64,000 bases of DNA from Bradyrhizobium erythrophlei (GCF_900129425.1 NZ_LT670817.1:5828001-5892000); one strand, 5' to 3'; positions 52,570 to 63,662 are shown, counted from the first letter of the stretch. Made by a program: numbers and translations. The notes: generated by a model not told the origin, from the sequence alone.

Positions 52570-52657
52570 TCATGCAGATTTCAGGCTGCGTTCGAAGTCT
52601 GCGGGTGATCGATAGCCAATCGCCAAGTGCAAACGTTTTTCATTGTAGAAGCCTTCG
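52570..52657 (-). mobile_element. IS3-family transposase C-terminal remnant
   Basis: The minus strand encodes IEGFYNEKRLHLAIGYRSPA, DFERSLKSA, the conserved end of IS3-type OrfB (the IGYxSPxxFE motif). Nothing else of the element is left. Confidence 0.75.
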
Positions 52658-52789
52658 ATCCCAATCTACAACTCAAGCTTATTCCCAGAACTGTTCAACG
52701 CGCCCTGATCAATCTGGCGATTGAGGACGCAATCGCGGGGGAAGAGTCGACGCCTTGACAGTCCGGCCGAGGCAGCAGCCGAAAGCGCA

Positions 52790-54385
<1,596 letters not shown>

Positions 54386-54402
54386 CGTCCGGTCTCCCAC
54401 GT

Positions 54403-55218
54403 TTACCGCCGTTTCGCGGCATCTGCCGCCGCCGCGTCGGGCGACGTCACCTTGGCAGCCCGCTTCGCCACGAACTCCGCAAGTCGCGCCGCGGCCTCCG
54501 GACCGGTCATGGAGAGCGTGGCCATCAGGCTCTCGACGAACAGCCCGTCCGACTCGCTCATGTCCTGGATGCGCGGCAGCGCGTGCAGCACGCCGAGAAC
54601 GGTAAGCGGAGCCATCGCCGCCACCTTTGCCGCCAGCTCCTCGGCCTTGGACTTCGCCTGCCCGTCCGGCACTAGGTATTGCACCAGCCCGGCGCGCTCG
54701 GCCGCCGCGGCGTCGAGCACGCGGCCGGTGAGCATCATGTCCGCCATCCGCGAAGCGCCGAGCAGCCGCGCGAGGTGGACCGAGGCACCGCCGCCCACAT
54801 AGATGCCGCGCGTGCCCTCCGGCAACGCGAAGAATGCCGTCTCGTCGGCGACGCGGATGTGGCAGGCGGCGGCCAGTTCGAGCCCGCCGCCGATCGTCGC
54901 GCTGTGCAGCGCGGCGATCGCGGGAACGCGACCTTGGCGCAGCGCGCCAAACGCCGCGTGCCATGCACGGGAGTGGTAGAACACCTCGACCGGCTCCCGA
55001 GCGCCCTGCTCGGCCAGATCGAGACCGGCAGAGAAGCACGGGCCATGGCCGAAAATGACCAGCGCGCGAGCCTCGTCCTGAGCCCGGCGCACCGCTGCCT
55101 CGAACGCGGCCAGCAGCGCATCGTCGATAGCGTTGCGCTTGTGCGGCCGATCGAGCCCGAGCCAGGCGACGCCGTCGCGCAACTCGTAGGTGACGTCGCC
55201 GTCCGCAGCCATCGTCAT
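54403..55218 (-). CDS. Enoyl-CoA hydratase/isomerase family protein
   Basis: The product is 271 residues from ATG at 55218 (AAGGAG upstream). Crotonase motifs: GHGPCFSAGLDLAE and ALHSATIGGGLELAAACHIR form the oxyanion hole; ALPEGTRGIYVGGG contains the glutamate normally used in catalysis. It should hydrate an enoyl-CoA in a beta-oxidation-type pathway with the downstream CoA ligase. The preceding gene is a broken 3-hydroxyacyl-CoA dehydrogenase, so the pathway is incomplete here. Confidence 0.88.
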   Translation of the reverse strand: MTMAADGDVTYELRDGVAWLGLDRPHKRNAIDDALLAAFEAAVRRAQDEARALVIFGHGPCFSAGLDLAEQGAREPVEVFYHSRAWHAAFGALRQGRVPAIAALHSATIGGGLELAAACHIRVADETAFFALPEGTRGIYVGGGASVHLARLLGASRMADMMLTGRVLDAAAAERAGLVQYLVPDGQAKSKAEELAAKVAAMAPLTVLGVLHALPRIQDMSESDGLFVESLMATLSMTGPEAAARLAEFVAKRAAKVTSPDAAAADAAKRR

Positions 55219-55237
55219 CGAAACTTCTCCTTGGCGT

Positions 55238-55548
55238 TTACGGCAGTCGATCGCCGCCGGCCTTGAGCTGCAAAAGGGCCAGCAGCAACTGGTCCCGCCG
55301 ACCGGCGACGCGGCCGGGATCGACGCCGCCCAGTTCCTCGGCCACGCCCCAACCGCTGCATTGAGCTTTCCGTTGAGCGTCACGCTGCCCAAATCGCGCC
55401 ACCAGCCTTCGAGCGGCGGCCCCAGATGCTCCAGCACATGGGCGATGCCGCCGGCGCCGCCGGACAGATGCATGTTGAGGAACGGACCGAGCAGCGCCCA
55501 ACGGAGGCCGGGGCCGTGAGCGATCGCCGTGTCGACATCCTCAGCGGA
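55238..55548 (-). pseudogene. 3-hydroxyacyl-CoA dehydrogenase, C-terminal fragment, frameshifted
   Basis: SAEDVDTAIAHGPGLRWALL, GPFLNMHLSGGAGGIAHVLE and GWWRDLGSVTLNGKLNAAV match the C-terminal domain of 3-hydroxyacyl-CoA or carnitine dehydrogenases. After a shift near 55350 it continues GVAEELGGVDPGRVAGRRDQ, LLLALLQLKAGGDRLP to a stop 20 bp before the hydratase start. The NAD-binding domain is absent. Confidence 0.75.
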
Positions 55549-55640
55549 TGATTTTCGACGCCCGTCTCGACGTCCCGTTCGACGCAGCTAGTTAGAACCC
55601 ACGCGCCAACCAACTGTTCTCTCAGAGACTTTCCGCTCAT
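55549..55640 (-). pseudogene. Lipocalin-like protein, N-terminal fragment
   Basis: MSGKSLREQLVGAWVLTSCV, ERDVETGVENHPL is the start of a lipocalin-like (DUF-type) protein; the sequence then joins the dehydrogenase fragment. The junction is near 55549. Confidence 0.55.
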
Positions 55641-56195
55641 CTCAAACGGCTTCCGTCATTTCTTCCCGGCGGCAGTTTCGCGCTAGGTAGGTGACCATCT
55701 CGGCACACGGCGTTGTTTTGCGCATGGTCGCGTCACGCCATCATTTCAATACGGAAAAACGCGTTTCAATCGTAACATCACGCCCCGTTGACCCTGTTGG
55801 TACAGGTGGGTCGGACACATAGAGCTGCGGTCGAATCCCATAAAGAATTCAGACTGCTGACCGCGCGACCATTATTGGTTTCGAATAGTTGCTTTTATGC
55901 GCCAGCCAACCGCGGATCGCCCGGTTCAACGGAGAGGAAATGATTCTCGATCAGTACATTCCCGTCTGTTCGTTCAGGAACTGGTGCTTCGATCAAGGTG
56001 AAGTTGATTACCCGCGGAATGCCGATCGGACACGTCGCTAAGACGATCTATCGGTTCATTGTGGTCCAGCGAGATCAAGAGATTGAAAGGTTCGCACTGT
56101 AGTCCCGTATGGCCACAAAATTAAATCTAAAAGAAAGTCGGGTAGTTATCTCATCCCAACGAAGCCTCACCTAGTTGTTCTCCAAAGTTGCGAAT
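55641..56195. other. Intergenic, nothing recognised
   Basis: About 550 bp with lower GC than its surroundings and no convincing reading frame or structural RNA. It may be the upstream region of the truncated lipocalin gene plus decayed DNA. Confidence 0.4.
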
Positions 56196-56219
56196 GGCCG
56201 CTTTGCGCCACAAGCGGTC
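56196..56219. repeat. REP-like hairpin
   Basis: GGCCGCTTTGCGCCACAAGC and GGTC: an imperfect palindrome with CCGCTT and AAGCGG arms. It lies about 75 bp upstream of the first recombinase gene; a similar copy (58864) stands before the second. Confidence 0.65.
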
Positions 56220-56294
56220 GGTCGCGAGCATTCGGGATAAAGTCATACGCTCGCGATGGAGCGACGCGGAGGGCGGGATGGCGGAGGATCCCGT

Positions 56295-56918
56295 ATGCCT
56301 GTACGTCATGTCGACCGATGTCAACGACCCTGGAACAAGGGGTTGCTCATCGGCCAGAAGAAACCTCTTGAGCCCAAGCACGTATGGTCTATTCGGGTTC
56401 GCCTAGAAATCGCGCGATCAATGCGTGACCTTGCGATCTTCAACCTTGCAATTGACAGTAAACTTCGCGCCTGCGACTTGATTAAACTGCGACTGGACGA
56501 CATTTGCTCGGGAACAATTGTGCGGCGTCGAGCGACTATCGTTCAAAAGAAGACAAGTCGACCAGTCCAGTTCGAGATTTCGGAGCAGTCGAGGAATTCA
56601 GTTGAAGCGTGGCTACCAATGCTGCGGACCACGGGTTCGCGATATCTCTTCCCGAGTCGACTTCATGCAAGTCCTCATATATCAACCCGCCAATATGCCC
56701 GGCTGGTGCATCGCTGGGTTAAAAGCATCGGCTTAGAGTCGGCGTCTTATGGCACGCACTCGATGCGGTGTACGAAGGCTGCCCAGATTTATCGCAAGAC
56801 CGGTAACTTGCGCGCCGTGCAACTTCTCCTCGGTCATACCAAGTTAGAAAGTACCGTCCGATATCTCGGGGTCGAGGTGGATGACGCTTTGAATATGGCC
56901 GAGCAGATAGAGCTCTAA
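56295..56918 (+). CDS. Small tyrosine recombinase, copy 1
   Basis: The product is 207 residues from ATG at 56295; an upstream ATG at 56256 is in frame but not shared by the second copy in position. The catalytic domain is nearly the whole protein: box I arginine in SKLRACDLIKL, lysine in IVQKKTSRPVQ, HxxR as HSMRCTKAAQ, and LLGHTKLESTVRYLG with the second histidine and tyrosine. There is no separate core-binding domain. It is 85-90 % identical by eye to the copy at 58989. Confidence 0.85.
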   Translation: MPVRHVDRCQRPWNKGLLIGQKKPLEPKHVWSIRVRLEIARSMRDLAIFNLAIDSKLRACDLIKLRLDDICSGTIVRRRATIVQKKTSRPVQFEISEQSRNSVEAWLPMLRTTGSRYLFPSRLHASPHISTRQYARLVHRWVKSIGLESASYGTHSMRCTKAAQIYRKTGNLRAVQLLLGHTKLESTVRYLGVEVDDALNMAEQIEL

Positions 56919-57125
56919 TCGTCGACCATCGGTATCCATGCCGCTCTCGCGCCAAGAGCGGTCCTTCCAGCGGCTTAACCTATTTCTTTGTCGTCGTGAC
57001 ACATGGCCAGACCCAAATCGCCATCTGGAATGGCGAAAGAATTTTTACGCGATGCTGTCGGAAAGGAGCGGTGCGAAACGTCCTTGGGACAGCTGAACTG
57101 CCGGAACCCTTGAAACGGAGCTCAT

Positions 57126-57491
57126 ATGAACATGACTGACAAGTGCGTGGACGGGTTCATTATCCCCGTTCCTGCCAAGAACATCGAGGCCTACAGGCAA
57201 TTCTCCGCGAAAGCGGGCGCGATCTGGAAAGAGCATGGCGCTCTCGAATACATAGAATGCGTCGCCGACGATGTGAAACCAGGCAAGGTCACATCGTTTC
57301 CTCAAGCGGTGAAGCTCGAGGCTGATGAAGTCGTGGTGCTCTCATGGATTGTCTACCAGTCGCGAGAGGATCGCGATCGCGTCAATGCCGCCGTCATGAG
57401 CGACTCACGCCTGGAAATGGATTCGCAGGCAATGCCGTTCGACGGCAAGCGGATGTTTTGGGGCGGGTTCAAGGTCCTCCTTGCAATGTGA
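57126..57491 (+). CDS. DUF1428 (YbaA-like) protein
   Basis: The product is 121 residues, the full family length. MTDKCVDGFIIPVPAKNIEA, YRQFSAKAGAIWKEHGALEY and MPFDGKRMFWGGFKVLL are characteristic. GGAG lies before ATG at 57126. DUF1428 has a dimeric alpha-beta barrel (ferredoxin-like) fold related to monooxygenases of the ABM type; no activity is established. Confidence 0.85.
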   Translation: MNMTDKCVDGFIIPVPAKNIEAYRQFSAKAGAIWKEHGALEYIECVADDVKPGKVTSFPQAVKLEADEVVVLSWIVYQSREDRDRVNAAVMSDSRLEMDSQAMPFDGKRMFWGGFKVLLAM

Positions 57492-57545
57492 GAACTGTGG
57501 ACAAGACGGCGTCGCGTCGGCTCGCGGCGGCGATTTTTACCTGAA

Positions 57546-57569
57546 GGCCGCTTTGCGCCAGAAGCGGTC
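57546..57569. repeat. REP-like hairpin
   Basis: GGCCGCTTTGCGCCAGAAGC and GGTC, a copy of the CCGCTT/AAGCGG repeat. The DadA-type fragment begins 15 bp after it. Confidence 0.65.
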
Positions 57570-57583
57570 GGTCCACAACCGCT

Positions 57584-57790
57584 CATTATGCGCTCGGCTA
57601 TTGCGGAACCGGGGTTTCGCGTTCCACCTATTTCGGCCGGAAGATCGCGCTCAAGATCCTCGGCGATGCCGAAGGCAACACCGCGTTCGACGATATGCTA
57701 CTGCCTGGCCATCCATTACACATGTTCGCCAAGGCAGCCGCGCCATTGGTCGAGGGGTGGTACCGCCTGCGCGACGTCGGGAACTTTTGA
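57584..57790 (+). pseudogene. DadA-type FAD amino-acid oxidoreductase, C-terminal fragment
   Basis: HYALGYCGTGVSRSTYFGRK, IALKILGDAEGNTAFDD and LVEGWYRLRDVGNF is the C-terminus of a glycine/D-amino-acid oxidase-like protein, with the FAD-contacting GxGVSRS motif. The first 85 % is missing. Confidence 0.7.
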
Positions 57791-57903
57791 ACTATTGCCA
57801 CCGATTTGGCCAACGATCTGGTCTGGCACGGCATGCCGATTGCAAGTATCGTTCGATGGAGCGCGATCATGCCGAACGGCGACCAAGCAACGTGAGGCGG
57901 TCA

Positions 57904-58755
57904 ATGACATCGATGGTCGGCACGATCGGGGCGATCATGCGATTTCCCGTCAAGTCGCTGCTGGGAGAAACCCTGAATGAATGCGCGATAACACTGGAAG
58001 GTCTCGAAGGCGACCGCACGCACGCTTTGGTCGATGCATTGACCGGGAAAATCGCCAGCGCGAAGCAACCCAACCTGTGGCGTCACTTGCTCGCGTACGC
58101 CGCCAGCACCGCCACCTCGGCGCCATTGTCGATCGTGATTTCGGATGCTGAAGGAAACCAAATTCCGCACGGGGATCCCGATTTCGGCGAGAAATTATCG
58201 AAATTGCTGGGTCGAGAGGTCAGGTTGATCGATGTTCGGCCCGCGGGGATTGAACTCAATCGTGCAAGGCCGGATGAAGTCATGACCCAGGGGCTGGACG
58301 CGACCGTGACCCAGGATGTGCTCGCTATAGCGGGGGCTGCGCCGATAGGCGGATTTTTCGATTTTGCTCCTCTGCATCTGATGACCACGGCTTCGCTCGA
58401 TGTGATCCGCGCCGCCGCGCCGGATGCATCGATCGAGGCGGACAGATATCGGCCCAATCTCGTGATCGAGACCCTGCCCTCGATGGCTTTTGCAGAAAAC
58501 CATTGGATCGGTCGCCAAATCCGCATCGGCGATTCCGTCAGAATTGAAGTGATCGCTCCCACGCCGCGCTGCGCGGTGCCGATGCTCGTCCATGGAAGCT
58601 TGCCATACAGTCGCGAGGCTGTTGCCGGGGTGAATAAACTGAATCAGGTCGAATTTCCGATGCTCGGGCCTGGAACCTTCCCGTGCCTTGGCGCCTACGC
58701 AACCGTGTTGGCCACGGGTCCGGTGCGCTGTGGCGATCAGGTGGTGCTGGACTAA
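57904..58755 (+). CDS. MOSC-domain protein
   Basis: The product is 283 residues from ATG at 57904; the open frame runs further upstream through the DadA fragment region but without homology. The N-terminal beta barrel starts MVGTIGAIMRFPVKSLLGET. The MOSC core includes DRYRPNLVIETLPSMAFAEN, IGDSVRIEVIAPTPRCAVPM with the conserved cysteine that carries the molybdenum or sulfur ligand. It should bind molybdenum cofactor, perhaps as a reductase of N-hydroxylated compounds. It is not adjacent to other molybdoenzyme genes. Confidence 0.88.
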   Translation: MTSMVGTIGAIMRFPVKSLLGETLNECAITLEGLEGDRTHALVDALTGKIASAKQPNLWRHLLAYAASTATSAPLSIVISDAEGNQIPHGDPDFGEKLSKLLGREVRLIDVRPAGIELNRARPDEVMTQGLDATVTQDVLAIAGAAPIGGFFDFAPLHLMTTASLDVIRAAAPDASIEADRYRPNLVIETLPSMAFAENHWIGRQIRIGDSVRIEVIAPTPRCAVPMLVHGSLPYSREAVAGVNKLNQVEFPMLGPGTFPCLGAYATVLATGPVRCGDQVVLD

Positions 58756-58863
58756 ATTTGCTGCGTGGGCAACCCAACGCTCCGACCGTGGACCAGAAGA
58801 ACGGCCCTCTAGTTTAAACGCCCACTATGTTGGCCGATTAGCGGACCTAGCTGATCCGCGTAC

Positions 58864-58887
58864 GTCCGCATTGCGCCAGAAGCAGTC
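58864..58887. repeat. REP-like hairpin
   Basis: GTCCGCATTGCGCCAGAAGC and AGTC, a diverged copy of the CCGCTT/AAGCGG repeat, about 100 bp upstream of the second recombinase. Confidence 0.6.
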
Positions 58888-58988
58888 GGTCGCGAGTACC
58901 TTCTAGGGAGAGCCAGAATGCTCACGCGGTATAAAGTCACACGTTCGCGATAGAGCGACGCGGAGGGCGGGATGGCGGAGGATCCCTT

Positions 58989-59612
58989 ATGCCTGCACGT
59001 CCTGTCGACCGATGCCAACGACCTTGGAACAAAGGGTTGCTCATCGGTCAGAAGAAACCTCTCGAACCGAAGCACGTATGGTCCATTCGAGTTCGCCTGG
59101 AAATCGCGCGGTCAAGGCGTGATCTTGCGATCTTTAACCTAGCAATCGACAGTAAACTTCGCGCCTGCGACCTGGTCAAACTGCGACTGGACAACATTTA
59201 CTCGGGAACAAATGTCCGGCGTCGAGCGACAATCGTACAAAAGAAGACAGGTCGGCCGGTCCAGTTTGAGCTCACGGAGCAGTCGAGAAGTTCAGTTGAA
59301 GCCTGGCTGCCAATGCTCCGGGCTACCGGTTCCCGATATCTCTTCCCAAGTCGACTTCATGCCAGCCCTCACATATCAACCCGCCAATATGCTCGGCTGG
59401 TGCATCGCTGGGTTGAAAGCATCGCCTTAGAGCCGGCCTTTTATGGCACACACTCGATGCGGCGTACGAAGGCCGCCCAGATTTATCGTAAGACCGGCAA
59501 CCTGCGAGCAGTGCAACTCCTCCTCGGCCATACGAAGCTGGAGAGCACCGTCCGATATCTCGGGATTGAGGTAGATGACGCTCTAAATATAGCCGAGCAG
59601 ATCGAACTCTAA
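58989..59612 (+). CDS. Small tyrosine recombinase, copy 2
   Basis: The product is 207 residues. Catalytic residues: arginine in SKLRACDLVKL, lysine in IVQKKTGRPVQ, HSMRRTKAAQ, and LLGHTKLESTVRYLG. It has HSMRR where copy 1 has HSMRC. Flanking sequence on both sides is also similar to copy 1 (GCGACGCGGAGGGCGGGATG upstream, TCTAATCGTCGACCA downstream), so a segment of about 0.75 kb is duplicated. Together the two copies bracket 2.1 kb with DUF1428 and MOSC genes. Confidence 0.85.
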   Translation: MPARPVDRCQRPWNKGLLIGQKKPLEPKHVWSIRVRLEIARSRRDLAIFNLAIDSKLRACDLVKLRLDNIYSGTNVRRRATIVQKKTGRPVQFELTEQSRSSVEAWLPMLRATGSRYLFPSRLHASPHISTRQYARLVHRWVESIALEPAFYGTHSMRRTKAAQIYRKTGNLRAVQLLLGHTKLESTVRYLGIEVDDALNIAEQIEL

Positions 59613-59878
59613 TCGTCGACCACGGTGGTCGCTTACGCGCCAACAGCGGACATGACGCCTAGCGGCCTTCGCAATCTAAATTCCTGTTCGCCGTCGGTCC
59701 AATTCAATCAACGCGAGTGTCGGTTCATTGACTGGTTGTGATCACAATACGCGCATATTGCAGGCGGCGTGACCATGTCGGTTGGCTTCACTAAGTCTCG
59801 CGTTGCGGCCTGCATACTCGCGCCGAGGGCAGCATCGAAACGGACCGATAATGCGTAGCTGCCTTGCTTCCATGAGTG

Positions 59879-61282
59879 CTATCGCGCCAATTCCAACAGC
59901 CGACGACAGTCCGCTGGCAGCCGCCGTTCATTGAGGTTGGTCACGCAGAGCAGCAGTCCCTGCTGCCGGGGAGGCTGCCCGTACCACGGCGACAGGGGAG
60001 CCGGCGCCAGGCCGAACTGTAGGGCGCGCGAAGCGATGTCCACGTCGGACGCAGATTCGGGAAGCAAGATCGCCACCGCCAGACCGGCGGTTGCTTGCAA
60101 CTTTATCGAGTCTGATGCCACCTCTCCCAGACAACGAAGCAGGGCCTCCCGTCGAGCGGCGTAAAGCTGCTTCATGCGGCGCAGATGGCGAATGTAATGC
60201 CCTTCCCGCAGGAATTCCGCCACGGCGCGCTGCACGGCCGCAGCCGGCGCCGGCGCCAAGCAAGCAGCGAGCTCAGCGAACCGACGACTCAGTTCCGGCG
60301 GTACGACCATGAAACCCAGGCGCAGCGCCGGGCTGATCGTTTTGCTGAAACTGCCGATGTGCAGCACCCGTCCTCCAGGATCGAGAGATGCAAGAGCCGG
60401 AGCCGCCCGTCCTTTCAGCTGCAGTTCGCTCAGGTAATCGTCCTCGATGATCCAGGCATCGTTGCGCCGAGCCCAGGCGAGCAGTGCAAGCCGCCGCGGC
60501 AGCGACATCGTCATCCCGAGCGGCGCCTGCTGGCCTGGTGTCACAACTGCCAATTTCGCTCCAGCGGCGGTCTGGACACCATCGGCAACATCTAGTCCTT
60601 CCGCATCGACCGGGACAGCTGTCACAGCCATGCCAGCCAGGCCGAGTGCGGTGCGTGTGAGCGGAAAGCCTGGATCCTCAATCCAAGCTCCCATCCTTCC
60701 AAGCTGAAGCCCTCGGATCGCCAGACCGAGCGCACCGGAGAATCCGCCGGTTACGAGCACCTGAGCAGGACTGCACCGAAGGCCGCGGGCCAGCCCTAAG
60801 TAAGCCGCGACCTCCTTTCGCAGCTCCGGATCGCCACGCGGATCCGGGTACGTCACCGGCGCCGCCGCAGCCCGCCGGGTCTCACGAGTCAGGATGCGTG
60901 ACCACAGCTTGAACGGGAAGGCGTCTTGAGCGGGCACGCCCATCTGAAATGCCAGCGGCGCGCTTCCGAATTCGTAGAAGAGATCCGGCAGGAGTGGGGC
61001 TTCCGGCGACCGGTTAGGCGTTGAGGATAGGGGCTGCCGCTCGGCCACACGAGTTCCTGCCGGCCCGAGACCAATCGCGAACTCCTCCGCGATGAGACGT
61101 TCGTAGGCTACACGCACGGTGCCGCGGGAGACGCCGAGCTGAGCGGCCAGATCCTGCCAAGAGGGTAACCGCGCACCCGAGACGAGCCGCCCGTTCTCGA
61201 TGCCCTCTCGGATCGCCGAATAAATCTGGGCAGCGAGCGGGATCCTTCTGGCACGATCGAGTTGGATGGGGAGATCAGCCAT
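59879..61282 (-). CDS. MocR/PdxR-type GntR regulator with aminotransferase domain
   Basis: The product is 467 residues from ATG at 61282 (MADLPIQLDRARRIPL); a longer frame exists without homology. The winged helix is SWQDLAAQLGVSRGTVRVAY near residue 45. The aminotransferase fold follows with the PLP lysine in HIGSFSKTISPALRLGFMVV. MocR proteins bind PLP and regulate genes of vitamin B6, GABA or other metabolism. The tandem oxidoreductase genes are divergent from it, with 422 bp between starts, and may be its targets. Confidence 0.88.
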   Translation of the reverse strand: MADLPIQLDRARRIPLAAQIYSAIREGIENGRLVSGARLPSWQDLAAQLGVSRGTVRVAYERLIAEEFAIGLGPAGTRVAERQPLSSTPNRSPEAPLLPDLFYEFGSAPLAFQMGVPAQDAFPFKLWSRILTRETRRAAAAPVTYPDPRGDPELRKEVAAYLGLARGLRCSPAQVLVTGGFSGALGLAIRGLQLGRMGAWIEDPGFPLTRTALGLAGMAVTAVPVDAEGLDVADGVQTAAGAKLAVVTPGQQAPLGMTMSLPRRLALLAWARRNDAWIIEDDYLSELQLKGRAAPALASLDPGGRVLHIGSFSKTISPALRLGFMVVPPELSRRFAELAACLAPAPAAAVQRAVAEFLREGHYIRHLRRMKQLYAARREALLRCLGEVASDSIKLQATAGLAVAILLPESASDVDIASRALQFGLAPAPLSPWYGQPPRQQGLLLCVTNLNERRLPADCRRLLELAR

Positions 61283-61704
61283 CGCGAGATGGTACAGCCA
61301 AAATGGGCAATCTTGGTACTGTTTTAAGAACAGGCGCAACGCATCTATTCGCCAACACCAGCGACCGGAGCGATCCCGATCCGGAGCCCCGGTCAATGCA
61401 GACAGCGCAGATCGCAGACACGGAGACAGGAGTTCGACAATGGCTGACATTTTGTGGATAGCCGGCGCGTCCACGCTCCCGAATGACAGGCGCCAACCTG
61501 GACTGACCAAACACTCGATGAGTCCAATGACGTCGACATCCAAGGTTGCCATCAACACATCGAGATCGGATCGAGACAATGAAAAGCGCTGTTCCACTTC
61601 CGCTTTCGGAAGTTACCCATGGCCCCTGGCATGAGATGTCGAACAGGCTTTTCAACGCTGCAACGTTTCCAGCAAAGAGACAAATGACCGAGGAGAAAAT
61701 TACC
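61283..61704. other. Divergent intergenic region
   Basis: No gene was recognised. The 45 bp before the first oxidoreductase (AACGCTGCAACGTTTCCAGC and AAAGAGACAAATGACC) is repeated almost exactly before the second, showing that the duplication included the leader. Confidence 0.5.
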
Positions 61705-62622
61705 ATGAAGGCAATCGTGGTAACGGACCAGGCTGCGGGAACGGCCGGGATGAAGCTGGTGGAGCGGCCCGAGCCGCAGGCGGCGATGAACGACGTCGTC
61801 GTTCAGGTTCATGCGTCGGGATTCACCTGGGATGAGCTGACGTGGCCATCGACCTGGACCGATCGCCTCGGCCGTGATCGGACGCCGGTGATTCCCGGGC
61901 AAGAGCTGGCCGGAGTGGTCACCGCCCTCGGCTACGGCACGACGGGTTTGTCCGTGGGACAGCGGGTGTTCGGACTCACGGACTCGTATCGCGGCGGCAC
62001 CCTGGCGGAGTACGTGGCGATCGAGGCACGCAACCTCGCGCCGCTGCCGGGCGACGTCGACTTCACGGTGGGCGCGAGCGTGGCGATGCCGGGCCTGACT
62101 GCGTGGCAGGGACTGTTCGAGCACGGCCGCCTTCAGGCGGGGCAGAGCGTCCTCGTGCACGGCTCGGCCGGCGCAGTCGGGTCGATGGTAACCCAGCTCG
62201 CACGTGAAGCCGGCGGCTACGTCATCGGCACCGGACGCGCCGCTCACCGTCAGAAGGCGCTCGACTTCGGCGCGCAGGAGTTCGTCGACCTCGAGAACGA
62301 CGCCCTGGAAGACGTCGGCGGAGTCGATCTGGCTTTCGATGTCTTCGGCGGCGACATCGCGAAGCGGTCCGCGGGCCTGATTCGAGCCAGAGGAACGCTG
62401 GTGACCATCGCCGGCCCGACCGAGGCAAGGCCCGCCAACGGCTTGGTGGTAGACTTCGTTGTCGTGTCCGATCGCGCCCAACTGAGTGAGATCGTCCGGC
62501 GCGTGCGTGACGGACGGTTGCGGACGAACATCGGCAACGTCTCGACCCTCGACGATGCCGTCGCCGCCTTCAACCCGACCAAGCGGATCAAGGGGAAGAC
62601 GATCATCCGCGTTCGTCCGTGA
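61705..62622 (+). CDS. NADP-dependent quinone-oxidoreductase-like dehydrogenase, paralog 1
   Basis: The product is 305 residues from ATG at 61705, which follows GAGGAG. Medium-chain dehydrogenase without zinc cysteines: GQELAGVVTALGYGTTGLSV in the catalytic domain and VLVHGSAGAVGSMVTQLARE in the NADP-binding domain. It should reduce quinones or activated alkenes using NAD(P)H. A MocR gene is divergent upstream. The paralog downstream is about 90 % identical by eye. Confidence 0.88.
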   Translation: MKAIVVTDQAAGTAGMKLVERPEPQAAMNDVVVQVHASGFTWDELTWPSTWTDRLGRDRTPVIPGQELAGVVTALGYGTTGLSVGQRVFGLTDSYRGGTLAEYVAIEARNLAPLPGDVDFTVGASVAMPGLTAWQGLFEHGRLQAGQSVLVHGSAGAVGSMVTQLAREAGGYVIGTGRAAHRQKALDFGAQEFVDLENDALEDVGGVDLAFDVFGGDIAKRSAGLIRARGTLVTIAGPTEARPANGLVVDFVVVSDRAQLSEIVRRVRDGRLRTNIGNVSTLDDAVAAFNPTKRIKGKTIIRVRP

Positions 62623-62744
62623 GCGACACGCGCCCATCGATGCACGCAGCCGGCCGGAGCTGTCCAGATTGGCCGGCCGCGAACGGGCTTTTTAACGCTG
62701 GAACATATTCAGCAAAGAGACAAATGACCGAGGAGAAAATTATC

Positions 62745-63662
62745 ATGAAGGCAATCGTGGTAACGGACCAGGCGGCGGGAACGGCCGGGATGAAGCTGGT
62801 GGAGCGGCCCGAGCCGCAGGCAGCGATAAACGACGTCGTCGTTCAGGTTCATGCGTCGGGGTTCGTCCCGACTGAGCTGGCGTGGCCCTCGACCTGGACC
62901 GATCGCCTCGACCGTGATCGAACACCGTCGATCCCTGGGCACGAGCTGGCCGGAGTGGTCACCGCCCTTGGCTACGGCACGACGGGGCTGTCGGTGGGAC
63001 AGCGGGTGTTCGGCCTCACGGACTGGTATCGCGACGGCACCCTGGCGGAGTATGTGGCCATCGAGGCACGCAACCTCGCGCCGCTGCCGGGCGACGTCGA
63101 CTTCACGGTGGGCGCGAGCCTGCCGATCTCGGACCTGACTGCGTGGCAGGGACTGTTCGAGCACGGCCGCCTTCAGGCGGGGCAGAGCGTCCTCGTGCAC
63201 GGTGCGGCCGGCGCAGTCGGGTCGATGGTGACGCAACTCGCACGAGAGGCCGGCGCCTACGTCATCGGCACCGGACGTGCCGCCGACCGACAGAAGACGC
63301 TCGACTTCGGCGCGCAAGAGTTCGTCGACCTCGACAACGACGCCCTGGAAGACGTCGGCAGAGTCGATCTGGTGTTCGATGTCATCGGCGGCGACATCGG
63401 AAAGCGGTCCGCGGGGCTGATTCGAGCCGGAGGAACACTGGTGTCCATCGTCGGACCGGCCGAGGCGCGGCCCGCCGATGGCCTCGCGGTCGACTTCGTT
63501 GTCGAGTCCGATCGTGCCCAACTGAGTGAGATCGTCCAGCGGGTGCGGGACGGACGACTGCGGACGAACATCGGCAACGTCTCGGCCCTCGACGATGCCG
63601 TCGCCACCTTCAACGCGACCGAGCGACGCGCGGGGAAGACGGTCATCCGCGTTCGTCCGTGA
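62745..63662 (+). CDS. NADP-dependent quinone-oxidoreductase-like dehydrogenase, paralog 2
   Basis: The product is 305 residues, same length as paralog 1. Differences cluster at SGFVPTELAWP (paralog 1 SGFTWDELTWP) and LPISDLTAW (VAMPGLTAW), both near the substrate side in this fold. NADP motif VLVHGAAGAVGSMVTQLARE. The repeated leader gives the same ribosome-binding site. It is a tandem duplicate with possible change in substrate preference. Confidence 0.88.
   Translation: MKAIVVTDQAAGTAGMKLVERPEPQAAINDVVVQVHASGFVPTELAWPSTWTDRLDRDRTPSIPGHELAGVVTALGYGTTGLSVGQRVFGLTDWYRDGTLAEYVAIEARNLAPLPGDVDFTVGASLPISDLTAWQGLFEHGRLQAGQSVLVHGAAGAVGSMVTQLAREAGAYVIGTGRAADRQKTLDFGAQEFVDLDNDALEDVGRVDLVFDVIGGDIGKRSAGLIRAGGTLVSIVGPAEARPADGLAVDFVVESDRAQLSEIVQRVRDGRLRTNIGNVSALDDAVATFNATERRAGKTVIRVRP

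Noticed and set aside
57481..57903. N-terminal extension of the MOSC protein
   Set aside because: The frame is open but unrelated to MOSC. This stretch instead encodes a DadA-type fragment in another frame and a REP-like repeat.
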